Positions 1-5,945 of a stretch of 10,740 nucleotides of DNA are shown here, in pieces; position 1 is the first letter of the stretch, and each line of letters starts with the position of its first letter. This DNA comes from an uncultured Faecalibacterium sp. (GTDB lineage: Bacteria > Bacillota > Clostridia > Oscillospirales > Ruminococcaceae). Location: NCBI GenBank assembly GCA_937915335.1, contig CALDLZ010000203.1:1-10740 (forward strand), given 5' to 3'. Made by a program: the position numbers and the translations under genes. The notes beneath the pieces were generated by a model. It was not told where the DNA came from. It made no database searches and was given only the letters and a program-made list of their open reading frames with translations.

Positions 1-136
1 CCGCCGCTACCACCGCCGGGCTGGGCAGATAGGGGCTCTCGTTGGTATTTAGCTTGATGTACTGCTGGTCCTGCGGCTGCTCCCCTGGCGTATAGGGAGT
101 GAGAGCTGCCAAGCGCTCCGATAAATATTTACTCAT
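1..136 (-). CDS. hisC: Histidinol-phosphate aminotransferase, N-terminal fragment
   Basis: HisC is the PLP-dependent aminotransferase that converts imidazole-acetol phosphate to L-histidinol phosphate in cytoplasmic histidine biosynthesis. Only the first 45 codons lie in the window, and the gene runs off the left edge. Reading from the ATG at 136 gives [20 protein letters not shown], then [20 protein letters not shown]. The [12 protein letters not shown] segment is the N-terminal substrate-side signature of HisC-type class I/II aminotransferases. The PLP lysine and the rest of the fold are outside the window. The start overlaps the end of hisD by 8 nt (ATGAGTAA), which indicates translational coupling and a shared transcript. 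Position directly after hisD supports HisC over another aminotransferase. The call rests on a short fragment plus context. Confidence 0.85.
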   Translation of the reverse strand, partial: MSKYLSERLAALTPYTPGEQPQDQQYIKLNTNESPYLPSPAVVAA

Positions 137-1418
137 TGTTGTTGTCCTCATACCGTATCGTCACACTCTTCGCATGGGCGTGCAGGCCCTCACGCTCTGC
201 AAAATCCGCAATGCGGGGAGCCACCTCGCCCAGAGCTTCCCGGGTGTAGTAGATAAAGCTGGACTTCTTCACAAAGTCATCCACACCCAGCGGGCTCGAG
301 AAGCGGGCCGTGCCGCTGGTGGGCAGGGTGTGGTTGGGGCCCGCAAAGTAGTCGCCCAGAGCCTCGGGAACATTGCGGCCCAGGAAAATGCTGCCCGCGT
401 TCTTGATCTCGTTTAGCACGCCGAAGGGATCCTCCACGCAGACTTCCAGATGTTCCGGGGCGATGATGTTGCAGGCTTCAATGGCCTTGTGCAGATCGGT
501 GCAGACGATGATCTTGCCGTTGTCATCCACGCTGGCCCGGGCAATGGCGGCACGGGGCAGCTGGGGGATCTGCACCTCCAACTCTGCCTGCACGGCCTTG
601 GCAAGGTCAGCGCTGTCTGTAACGAGGACAGGGCTTGCCAGCTTGTCGTGCTCGGCCTGGCTCAGCAGATCGGCGGCCACCCAGGCGGGGTTGCAGCCGC
701 CGTCCGCCAATACCAGAATTTCGCTGGGGCCTGCGATCATATCAATGCCCACCTTGCCGAACACTTTCCGCTTGGCGGTGGCAACGTAGATGTTGCCGGG
801 GCCAACGATCTTATCCACAGCCGGGATGGTCTGGGTACCGTAGGCCAGGGCGGCCACGGCCTGCGCGCCGCCGGTCTTGAAAATTTTGGTCACACCGGCC
901 GTGGCGGCGGCGGCGAGGATGACGGGATTTACCTTGCCGTCCTTCCCGGCGGGGGTGGTCATCACGATCTCGGAAACGCCCGCCACCTTGGCAGGGATCA
1001 CATCCATCAGCACCGTGGAGGGGTAAGCCGCCGTGCCGCCGGGCACATAGACACCTGCCTTTTCAATGGGGGTATATTTCTGGCCCAGCACAATGCCGGG
1101 CTTGTCGTTCACCACAAAATTCTTGTGCACCTGCTGGCGGTGGAAGTGCTCAATATTGGCGGCGGCTTCCTTCAGGGTCTCCACAAAGTAGGGGTCCATG
1201 TTGGCAAAGGCTTCGTCGATCTCTGCCTGCGTCACCTGCAGGTTCTCAATTTTCGCCCCGTCGAACTTGAGGGCGTACTCCTTCAGTGCTTCGTCACCCC
1301 GGGCACGGACATTGGCAATGATGCCGTCCACCACATCCTCCACGTTCTTTTCCGCGCGGATGTCCCGGTTCAGGATTTCCTCGGGCCTGAGCTCGTCAAA
1401 ATTATACAGCTTGATCAT
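129..1418 (-). CDS. hisD: Histidinol dehydrogenase
   Basis: HisD is a zinc- and NAD-dependent cytoplasmic enzyme that oxidises L-histidinol to L-histidine in two steps, the last reactions of the pathway. At 429 residues the protein has the usual full length. Family signatures are clear: [16 protein letters not shown] at about 207-221, SQAEHD at 253-258, APEHLE at 320-325, [20 protein letters not shown] at 360-379 and GLHAHAKSV near the C-terminus. By comparison with the E. coli enzyme, the zinc and catalytic residues are present as Q254, H257, E322, H323, D356 and H415, so it should be active. The ATG is preceded by GGAGGA with about 6 nt spacing. It overlaps the stop of the upstream hisZG gene by 4 nt (ATGA) and the hisC start by 8 nt, so the three genes form a tightly coupled his operon. 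Confidence 0.97.
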   Translation of the reverse strand: MIKLYNFDELRPEEILNRDIRAEKNVEDVVDGIIANVRARGDEALKEYALKFDGAKIENLQVTQAEIDEAFANMDPYFVETLKEAAANIEHFHRQQVHKNFVVNDKPGIVLGQKYTPIEKAGVYVPGGTAAYPSTVLMDVIPAKVAGVSEIVMTTPAGKDGKVNPVILAAAATAGVTKIFKTGGAQAVAALAYGTQTIPAVDKIVGPGNIYVATAKRKVFGKVGIDMIAGPSEILVLADGGCNPAWVAADLLSQAEHDKLASPVLVTDSADLAKAVQAELEVQIPQLPRAAIARASVDDNGKIIVCTDLHKAIEACNIIAPEHLEVCVEDPFGVLNEIKNAGSIFLGRNVPEALGDYFAGPNHTLPTSGTARFSSPLGVDDFVKKSSFIYYTREALGEVAPRIADFAEREGLHAHAKSVTIRYEDNNNE

Positions 1419-3007
1419 TTTGTTTCCTCCTGCAAGGTCTTGCGCAGCTTTTCCAGCATGGTATCCATCTCTTTGTGCTTGAACTGATAGCTTGCCTTAT
1501 TGGCAATGATCCGGGCCGAGATGGGCATGAACTCGGTAACCACCCGCAGACCGTTCTCCCGCAGGGTGGTGCCGGTCTCCACGATATCCACAATGACATC
1601 CGAAAGACCCAGAATAGGGGCCAGTTCAATGGAGCCGTTCAGCTTGATGATATCGATATCTCGCCCGATGGACGCGTAATAGCTCTTTGCAATGTTGACG
1701 AACTTGGTCGCCACCCGCACCGGGCGGCTTGGATCGTCCTGATAGTCCGCCGGGGCGGCAACGCACATCCGGCACTTACCGAGGCCGGTGTCCAGCAGCT
1801 CGTAGACATCGGCGGAGGCCTCGGTCAGAATATCCTTGCCTACGATGCCCACATCCGCCGCGCCGTGCTCAACGTAAATTGCCACGTCACTGGGCTTGAC
1901 GAGGAAATACCGGATGCCCGCTTCAGGGTTCTCCACCACCAGCTTACGGGTGGCGTTGTAATCCTCGGTGCAGCCATAGCCGATACGGGCCAGTAAGTTA
2001 TAAACCTTGTCACCCAGACGGCCCTTGGGCAGGGCCACATTCAGCATGACCTTGTCCGTACTGTTCCGCTGCACCGGCGGGGTTGGAGCGCTCAGACGGT
2101 CAAGCTCGTCCAGATAGACCGCAAACCCGATGGCACCGGCCCCGGGGGTAAACTTCTGCATCAGCAGGTCGTAGCGGCCGCCCTTCAGCAGGGGGCGGGG
2201 CAAGCCCTGCAAATAACCCTGGAACACCAGACCGTTGTAGTATTCCATCTCACCGGCAAGGCTCAGATCCAGCCGGACGGCCCCGCCGGCGGCTTCCAGC
2301 GTTTTGGCCAGCGCACGCAGTTCGGCGGCGGCGGCACGCATCCGGTCGTTGCGGCAGGCAGCCTCGGCCTTTGCCAATGTCTCTTCATAGCTGCCGGAAA
2401 GCTCCAGCAGGCCGGTCAGGGCATCCGCCCCGGCATCATCCACGCCTGCGGCCCGCGCGGCCCTGCGCAGCTCGTGGGCGTTCTTTTCCCGCAGCTTTTC
2501 CAGCAGGCCGGGGCGGGCGACTTCCGGCACGCCCAGTGCGTCGAACAGGCCGAACAGGTAGCCCATGTGGCTGACTTCCAGCACCCAATCAGCCCCCAAC
2601 TGAGCCAGACTCTGTTCCGCCAGCCGGACAGCCTTCCACACCTGTTCTTCCCTCACCGTGCCCAGCATCTCAAGGCCCATCTGGGCAATCTCCTTGAAGG
2701 TGTGGCTCTCAGCCGAGGGGCGGTAAACGTTCTCGTGGTAGTAATATTGCAGGGTCTCGCCGGGGGCAGGCTGAGCCGTCTTGGCGATGGACAGGGTCAC
2801 ATCCGGCTTGAGGGCCAGCAGACGGCCATCCAGGTCGGTGAAGGTGATGACCTGCTCCGATGACAAGAAACTCCGATTCTCCTGATACAGTCCATATTCC
2901 TCAAAGCGGCCCATGTGGTACTTGCGGCAGCCCGCTGCCTCGTACAGTGCCCGCAGTGCAAAAGAAGCTCGTTCCTTGGGCTGTAAGCTTTCCAGACTGA
3001 ATTCCAT
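1415..3007 (-). CDS. hisZG: HisZ-HisG fusion: ATP phosphoribosyltransferase, regulatory plus catalytic parts
   Basis: One 530-residue frame carries two normally separate proteins. Residues 1 to about 308 are HisZ, the histidyl-tRNA-synthetase-like regulatory subunit (KPDVTLSIAKTA at 67-78, YYYHENVYRPS at 88-98, LKGGRYDLLMQ at 274-284, GAIGFAVYLDEL at 291-302). After a Pro/Ser/Thr-rich linker (about 303-318), residues 320-530 are a short-form HisG (LNVALPKGRLGDKVYNLL, KPSDVAIYVEHGAADVGIVG, and the PRPP-binding segment VDIVETGTTLRENGL at 473-487). HisG condenses ATP with PRPP, the first and feedback-controlled step of histidine synthesis. The short form lacks the C-terminal regulatory domain and in other bacteria needs HisZ as partner, so the fusion is functionally coherent. 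I chose the ATG at 3007 because GAGGGA lies 6-8 nt upstream and the transcript probably begins near 3048. A GTG at 3043 would extend the protein by 12 residues but leaves almost no leader. Confidence 0.93.
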   Translation of the reverse strand: MEFSLESLQPKERASFALRALYEAAGCRKYHMGRFEEYGLYQENRSFLSSEQVITFTDLDGRLLALKPDVTLSIAKTAQPAPGETLQYYYHENVYRPSAESHTFKEIAQMGLEMLGTVREEQVWKAVRLAEQSLAQLGADWVLEVSHMGYLFGLFDALGVPEVARPGLLEKLREKNAHELRRAARAAGVDDAGADALTGLLELSGSYEETLAKAEAACRNDRMRAAAAELRALAKTLEAAGGAVRLDLSLAGEMEYYNGLVFQGYLQGLPRPLLKGGRYDLLMQKFTPGAGAIGFAVYLDELDRLSAPTPPVQRNSTDKVMLNVALPKGRLGDKVYNLLARIGYGCTEDYNATRKLVVENPEAGIRYFLVKPSDVAIYVEHGAADVGIVGKDILTEASADVYELLDTGLGKCRMCVAAPADYQDDPSRPVRVATKFVNIAKSYYASIGRDIDIIKLNGSIELAPILGLSDVIVDIVETGTTLRENGLRVVTEFMPISARIIANKASYQFKHKEMDTMLEKLRKTLQEETK

Positions 3008-3054
3008 CTCTGTTCCCTCGTTCCCTTGTTTGGTATTTCCCACTTCTTTCGTCT

Positions 3055-3083
3055 ATTTTACTTTATTGAGATAAAGTTGTAAA
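3055..3083 (-). promoter_or_regulatory. Sigma-A-type promoter of the his operon
   Basis: Read on the minus strand, a TTTACA -35 box (3078-3083), a 17 bp spacer and a TAAAAT -10 box (3055-3060) precede the hisZG gene. Transcription would start near 3048. That leaves a leader of about 40 nt before the ATG at 3007, with no room for a T-box or other long leader riboswitch downstream of this promoter. Confidence 0.65.
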
Positions 3084-3121
3084 GCATGAAAGTGACGGCT
3101 TTTTTGTTTTATCTTACAGTT

Positions 3122-3143
3122 TTTCTGTGCGTTTGTACAGAAA
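3122..3143. promoter_or_regulatory. Inverted repeat upstream of the his promoter
   Basis: TTTCTGT (3122-3128) and ACAGAAA (3137-3143) form a perfect 7 bp dyad with an 8 bp spacer. Its near edge lies about 40 bp upstream of the -35 box of the his promoter. It could be a regulator binding site acting on that promoter, but no regulator is encoded nearby and a dyad of this size can occur by chance. Confidence 0.2.
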
Positions 3144-3202
3144 GGCGAAATCATTTCACCCCAACACCAAAACAGATGATGGGGAGAGAAAACACGGGGT
3201 GC

Positions 3203-3239
3203 AAAAAGGCCGCCGCTCATCACAAAATGAGCAGCGGCC
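3203..3239 (-). terminator. Rho-independent terminator after trxA
   Basis: On the minus strand, 13 bases starting GGCCGCTGCTCAT pair with ATGAGCGGCGGCC across a loop of about 6 nt. One position is a G-U wobble, and a run of five T follows at once (3203-3207). It lies 14 nt past the thioredoxin stop codon and separates trxA from the his operon. Confidence 0.9.
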
Positions 3240-3253
3240 TTGTGGCTGCTTGT

Positions 3254-3568
3254 TCAGTTGTACCCCAGCAGTTCCAGCACACCGGCCTTGGGGCGGGCAC
3301 CGACGGCCTGATTGACAAGCTTACCGTCACGGAACACCAGCAGAGTGGGAATACTCATCACGCCGAACTGGGATGCCAGCTCGGGCTGCTCGTCCACGTT
3401 GACCTTGCCCACCTTGATATCAGCGCGCTCTTCGGCCACTTCATCCACAATGGGGCTCAACATCCGGCAGGGGCCGCACCAGGTGGCCCAGAAGTCCAGC
3501 AGAACGGGCTTTGTGCTGTGCAGCACCTCGGCTTCAAAGTTTTCTTTTGTAATGGTAACGACAGCCAT
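3254..3568 (-). CDS. trxA: Thioredoxin
   Basis: This is a small cytoplasmic dithiol-disulfide oxidoreductase that reduces protein disulfides and is itself reduced by thioredoxin reductase (not in the window). The 104-residue protein is a single thioredoxin fold of the usual length. It has the active site WCGPC (cysteines 31 and 34) in LLDFWATWCGPCRML, the conserved buried Asp in that strand, the cis-proline motif SIPT (P74) and the C-terminal FRDGKLV...GARPK pattern. I placed the start at the ATG at 3568, which has GGAGG 8 nt upstream. A GTG at 3577 would overlap that ribosome binding site region and add only three residues. The gene appears to be a single unit with its own promoter and a strong terminator. 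There is no trxB neighbour. Confidence 0.96.
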   Translation of the reverse strand: MAVVTITKENFEAEVLHSTKPVLLDFWATWCGPCRMLSPIVDEVAEERADIKVGKVNVDEQPELASQFGVMSIPTLLVFRDGKLVNQAVGARPKAGVLELLGYN

Positions 3569-3653
3569 ATCATACACCTCCGTGTTTTTGTCCGCGACCC
3601 TTTGCGGGCAGCGGCTTTTGGTAAAAGAAGGATTGGTTCTTACTTATGGCCTT

Positions 3654-3682
3654 AGTATACCCCATCTGGCTGAATTTTTCCA
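3654..3682 (-). promoter_or_regulatory. Probable promoter of trxA
   Basis: On the minus strand TGGAAA (3677-3682) and TATACT (3654-3659) are separated by 17 bp. The -10 box is good and the -35 matches the consensus at four of six positions. Transcription would start near 3647, giving a leader of about 80 nt. The promoter sits between the terminator of the leader-peptide genes and trxA, so trxA is probably transcribed alone. Confidence 0.45.
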
Positions 3683-3698
3683 GATATAATTTGTGAAC

Positions 3699-3741
3699 AA
3701 AAAGGCGGCGGCCCGCCCCGCTGTGGGGAGGAGCCGCCGCC
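3699..3741 (-). terminator. Rho-independent terminator after the two leader-peptide genes
   Basis: On the minus strand GGCGGCGGC (3733-3741) pairs with GCCGCCGCC (3704-3712), with an inner CCCC/GGGG helix (3725-3728 with 3716-3719), followed by five T (3699-3703). It lies about 45 nt past the stop of the second peptide gene and closes that transcription unit. Confidence 0.85.
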
Positions 3742-3785
3742 CTGTGTTGTTCTTTGGAGTTCTCCGGGCTGTCTGGTCAGAACGA

Positions 3786-4130
3786 TCAGGCCGTGACCCA
3801 GGCGATTGCGGTAACAGGCCACCAACCGGTCAGGTTCAGAGCGGTGTAAACACCAACAATCGCATTGCCGATGGACTTGCCCATGTAATTGACAGCGGCA
3901 TCAATGCCCTTTGCTGCCAGATCGGTCACATTCTGACCATCCTTCTTATTGTTCTTGATCCAGGTACGGGTCTGATCCAGGCCCCAAATCAGGTTTGCAA
4001 CAGAAATAACCGCACCAATCGTCCAACCCACAGCAAACGGGGCGCTGAAAGAGTCGCCGCCACTGGTATAGGTCATTTCTTCTTCGTTCATCACATTGTA
4101 GTTCGCAGGCAGCATGAGCTTCTTTTCCAT
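3786..4130 (-). CDS. Double-glycine leader peptide, bacteriocin-like, second of a pair
   Basis: This 114-residue precursor has a 25-residue leader with LPANYNV at 7-13 and EEEMTYTSGG at 16-25. The Gly-Gly end is the site normally cut by a C39-peptidase ABC exporter, so the product is probably secreted. The predicted mature part has 89 residues and no cysteine, which argues against a lanthipeptide. It has a hydrophobic N-terminal stretch with GWTIG (GxxxG), an IWG motif, a Trp eight residues later, a basic/polar stretch (KNNKKDG) and a hydrophobic Trp-rich C-terminus (TGWWPVTAIAW). It is homologous to the upstream gene. The ATG has AGGAG 7 nt upstream. No exporter, immunity or modification gene is nearby. 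It could be a class II bacteriocin-like peptide, a signal or another small exported membrane-active protein; I cannot name a family. Confidence 0.8.
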   Translation of the reverse strand: MEKKLMLPANYNVMNEEEMTYTSGGDSFSAPFAVGWTIGAVISVANLIWGLDQTRTWIKNNKKDGQNVTDLAAKGIDAAVNYMGKSIGNAIVGVYTALNLTGWWPVTAIAWVTA

Positions 4131-4161
4131 AATAATACTCCTTTACAAAAAGCATTTATAT

Positions 4162-4181
4162 ACGGTGCTGCATCACACCGT
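4162..4181 (-). other. Hairpin between the two leader-peptide genes
   Basis: ACGGTG (4162-4167) and CACCGT (4176-4181) form a 6 bp stem with an 8 nt loop in the 89 nt gap between the two peptide genes. No T run follows, so it is not a normal terminator. It may be an RNA processing or stability element that sets the ratio of the two products, or chance. Confidence 0.3.
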
Positions 4182-4219
4182 GTGTTACAGAAAACAGACC
4201 CGATCTCCCACTTTCCGTT

Positions 4220-4570
4220 TTACAGGATCAGCAGGACAGCGCTCAGGGGAGCCAGAGCAACCACCATAGTGCTGGAAACAGCATCACGGATAAAGTTGGA
4301 AGCGGACTTGGACATATCCTCGCCGACAGCATCAGCGGCACGGCCCAGAATGGTGAAGAGGTTGCCCTCACGATTGCTCTTCTTGTTCAGCCAGTCCTTG
4401 GACACCGAGATGCCCCAGATGTAGCTGGCACCCAGCACCACGGCACCCACAACGGTAGCGGCAGTGGTCACAGCGCCGCCAACATCAACATCGGCACCGC
4501 CCTGGGTATAGGTCATTTCTTCTTCAGAAAGCACTGCGTATTCAGCAGGCAGATTCATGTTCTTGTTCAT
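4220..4570 (-). CDS. Double-glycine leader peptide, bacteriocin-like, first of a pair
   Basis: Taken from the ATG at 4570, this is a 116-residue precursor. It has a 25-residue leader containing LPAEYAV at 7-13 and EEEMTYTQGG at 16-25, the same length and layout as the downstream paralogue. The mature part (91 residues, no cysteine) begins ADVDVGG, then has a long Ala/Val/Gly hydrophobic stretch, a YIWG motif, Trp eight residues later, a polar KKSNREGN stretch and a hydrophobic C-terminus (MVVALAPLSAVLLIL). From IWG onward it aligns without gaps to its paralogue, sharing I-W-G, W, N, A, M-x-K-S, N and I. The open frame extends to 4621, but AGGAG 10 nt before 4570, the matching leader length and the promoter position support 4570. 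It is probably exported by a peptidase-ABC transporter encoded elsewhere; its activity is unknown. Confidence 0.8.
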   Translation of the reverse strand: MNKNMNLPAEYAVLSEEEMTYTQGGADVDVGGAVTTAATVVGAVVLGASYIWGISVSKDWLNKKSNREGNLFTILGRAADAVGEDMSKSASNFIRDAVSSTMVVALAPLSAVLLIL

Positions 4571-4644
4571 AGGTCTCATACTCCTTTTTGAGCAGCTTGA
4601 ACCGGTGGTCGTCTTTCCCAAATTCCCACCCTGTTTCCAGCCTT

Positions 4645-4673
4645 ATATTACTGCATTCCATAGTTTTATGCAA
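4645..4673 (-). promoter_or_regulatory. Promoter of the leader-peptide genes
   Basis: On the minus strand TTGCAT (4668-4673), a 17 bp spacer and TAATAT (4645-4650) precede the first peptide gene. Transcription would start near 4638, giving a leader of about 68 nt before the ATG at 4570. No second convincing promoter lies in the gap before the second peptide gene, so the pair is probably co-transcribed up to the terminator at 3699-3741. Confidence 0.6.
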
Positions 4674-4714
4674 TGGATTTTGTGAAAAACCATCAAAAAT
4701 CGGAAAGTCGCATG

Positions 4715-4736
4715 AAAAAAGCAACCAAAGTTTGGT
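4715..4736 (-). terminator. Weak possible terminator after the DHHW gene
   Basis: On the minus strand ACCAA and TTGGT form a 5 bp, AT-rich stem with a 3 nt loop, followed after two bases by six T (4715-4720). It lies 26 nt past the stop of the DHHW/AlgX-like gene and before the promoter of the peptide genes. The stem is weak, so termination may be partial or absent. Confidence 0.3.
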
Positions 4737-4761
4737 GAAAACCACTGCAATAATTTTCCAA

Positions 4762-5931
4762 TCAGCCTGCCACGCCCGCACGGTAGAGATACGGGTCTGT
4801 GGTAAAGCTGGCGTAGCTGTACAAAACCAGAATCTGGTCGTAGTCGTTGTCCGCGATGAGCTGGTCGAGCCCATAGTTATAGTTGCGGAAATCCACCACG
4901 TCAATGGCCGCATAGTTGGCGGTCAGATACGGCACAAAGCTGTTGGCATAGCTGTCCTTGATGACCAGAATTTTTCCGGTACCGTCCCCCTCCACCCGGC
5001 TCAGGCCGTTGTTGCCGTGCAGGAACATGGCGTACTTGTCGTACACCTCCAGCTTGTCCAGATCATACAGGCCGGTGGTGGTGCCCTCGGTGGGCTGGCC
5101 CGGGCCGGTGACATTCCAGATGGTCAGGCGGTTCTGCAGGTCGTACCAGGTAATGGTATCCGGCTCGGCGTTCCAGGTGCGGGCCTTGGAATAGTGGGTG
5201 CCATAGAAATCAGTACAAGTCTCGATCTCGTGGGCCTCCCGGTCAAAGGGGGTCAGGCCCAGCTGCTCACAGAGCTGCTGGTAAGCGTAGTAGGCCCCCA
5301 GCGTCGTCCAATGGTGGTCGGTGCGGTAGTAGAGGTACTCGTCCTTATGCTCGGTCAGGGTGGGCAGAACGTCGATGAACCGTCCGTAGTTGTCCCCCTG
5401 TGCGGCAATATTTTCGAGGATGCTCTTTTCGTCGATCTGCGGGGCCCCCGCCGGGACATTCTCGGGGTAGATCGTCGATGCCGACGGCACCAGCATGAAA
5501 TTCACCTTGCCCGGGTAGCGCTGGGCCAGGCTCTGGACGGCGGCAAGGTTCTTCGCCATCCCCTTTTCCTCATTTTGCAGCAGGCTGTAATGCCGGGCGA
5601 ACATCATGTGCTCCCTGCCCAGCAGGATGCCGCCGCTCTGGGTCTTTTGGAACAGAGTGGTCTCGGCAAGGCTCTGCAGGCTGATCCACTGGTCACGGCC
5701 GAACACCTGATCCTTGACATACTTGGTGTAACTGGTGAAGTAGTTGTTCAGCCCGTCGGCGGAGACAGCGCTCAACTTGGGCCGCTGGGTCAGGGTGGTA
5801 TTTTCCAATTCGCTGTACGCGCGGTCAGGCGTGACCATGTCCAGCACGAACAAGGCAATGAAGAACAGCCCGAAGGCAACGAGCACAGGGTACTGGAACA
5901 GAGAGGGAGTTTTCTTTGTATGCTTGTCCAT
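4762..5931 (-). CDS. DHHW-family (AlgX/AlgJ-like) surface O-acetylation protein
   Basis: This 389-residue protein has a short positive N-terminus and one membrane anchor (about 13-31), with the rest predicted outside the cell. The motif YYRTDHHWTTLGAYYAY (201-217) defines the DHHW family, related to the SGNH-hydrolase-like AlgX/AlgJ proteins. The putative triad is D205 and H207 of the DxH motif and S327 in ILVIKDSYANSF. In the alginate system these proteins move acetyl groups, supplied by an MBOAT protein, onto an exported polysaccharide. The gene begins 14 nt after the MBOAT stop, with GGAGG about 9 nt before its ATG, so the two are co-transcribed and probably work together. The acceptor here is unknown (peptidoglycan, capsule or another wall glycan). 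No polysaccharide synthesis genes are in the window. Confidence 0.85.
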   Translation of the reverse strand: MDKHTKKTPSLFQYPVLVAFGLFFIALFVLDMVTPDRAYSELENTTLTQRPKLSAVSADGLNNYFTSYTKYVKDQVFGRDQWISLQSLAETTLFQKTQSGGILLGREHMMFARHYSLLQNEEKGMAKNLAAVQSLAQRYPGKVNFMLVPSASTIYPENVPAGAPQIDEKSILENIAAQGDNYGRFIDVLPTLTEHKDEYLYYRTDHHWTTLGAYYAYQQLCEQLGLTPFDREAHEIETCTDFYGTHYSKARTWNAEPDTITWYDLQNRLTIWNVTGPGQPTEGTTTGLYDLDKLEVYDKYAMFLHGNNGLSRVEGDGTGKILVIKDSYANSFVPYLTANYAAIDVVDFRNYNYGLDQLIADNDYDQILVLYSYASFTTDPYLYRAGVAG

Positions 5932-5945
5932 TCAGAGATCCCTCC

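Noticed and set aside
3086..3655. Plus-strand frame starting MKVTAFLFYLTVFLCVC, which looks like a signal peptide
   Set aside because: There is no ribosome binding site. The frame begins next to the his promoter, crosses the trxA terminator and then reads trxA antisense, so the signal-like start is probably chance in AT-rich DNA.
3786..4570. Lanthipeptide or sactipeptide precursors
   Set aside because: The predicted mature parts contain no cysteine and no LanM/LanB or radical-SAM gene is in the window, so a thioether product is not supported.
4571..4621. N-terminal extension of the first leader peptide (17 residues, from a TTG)
   Set aside because: It starts about 17 nt from the predicted transcription start without a suitable ribosome binding site. 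It would also destroy the 25-residue leader length shared with the paralogue.
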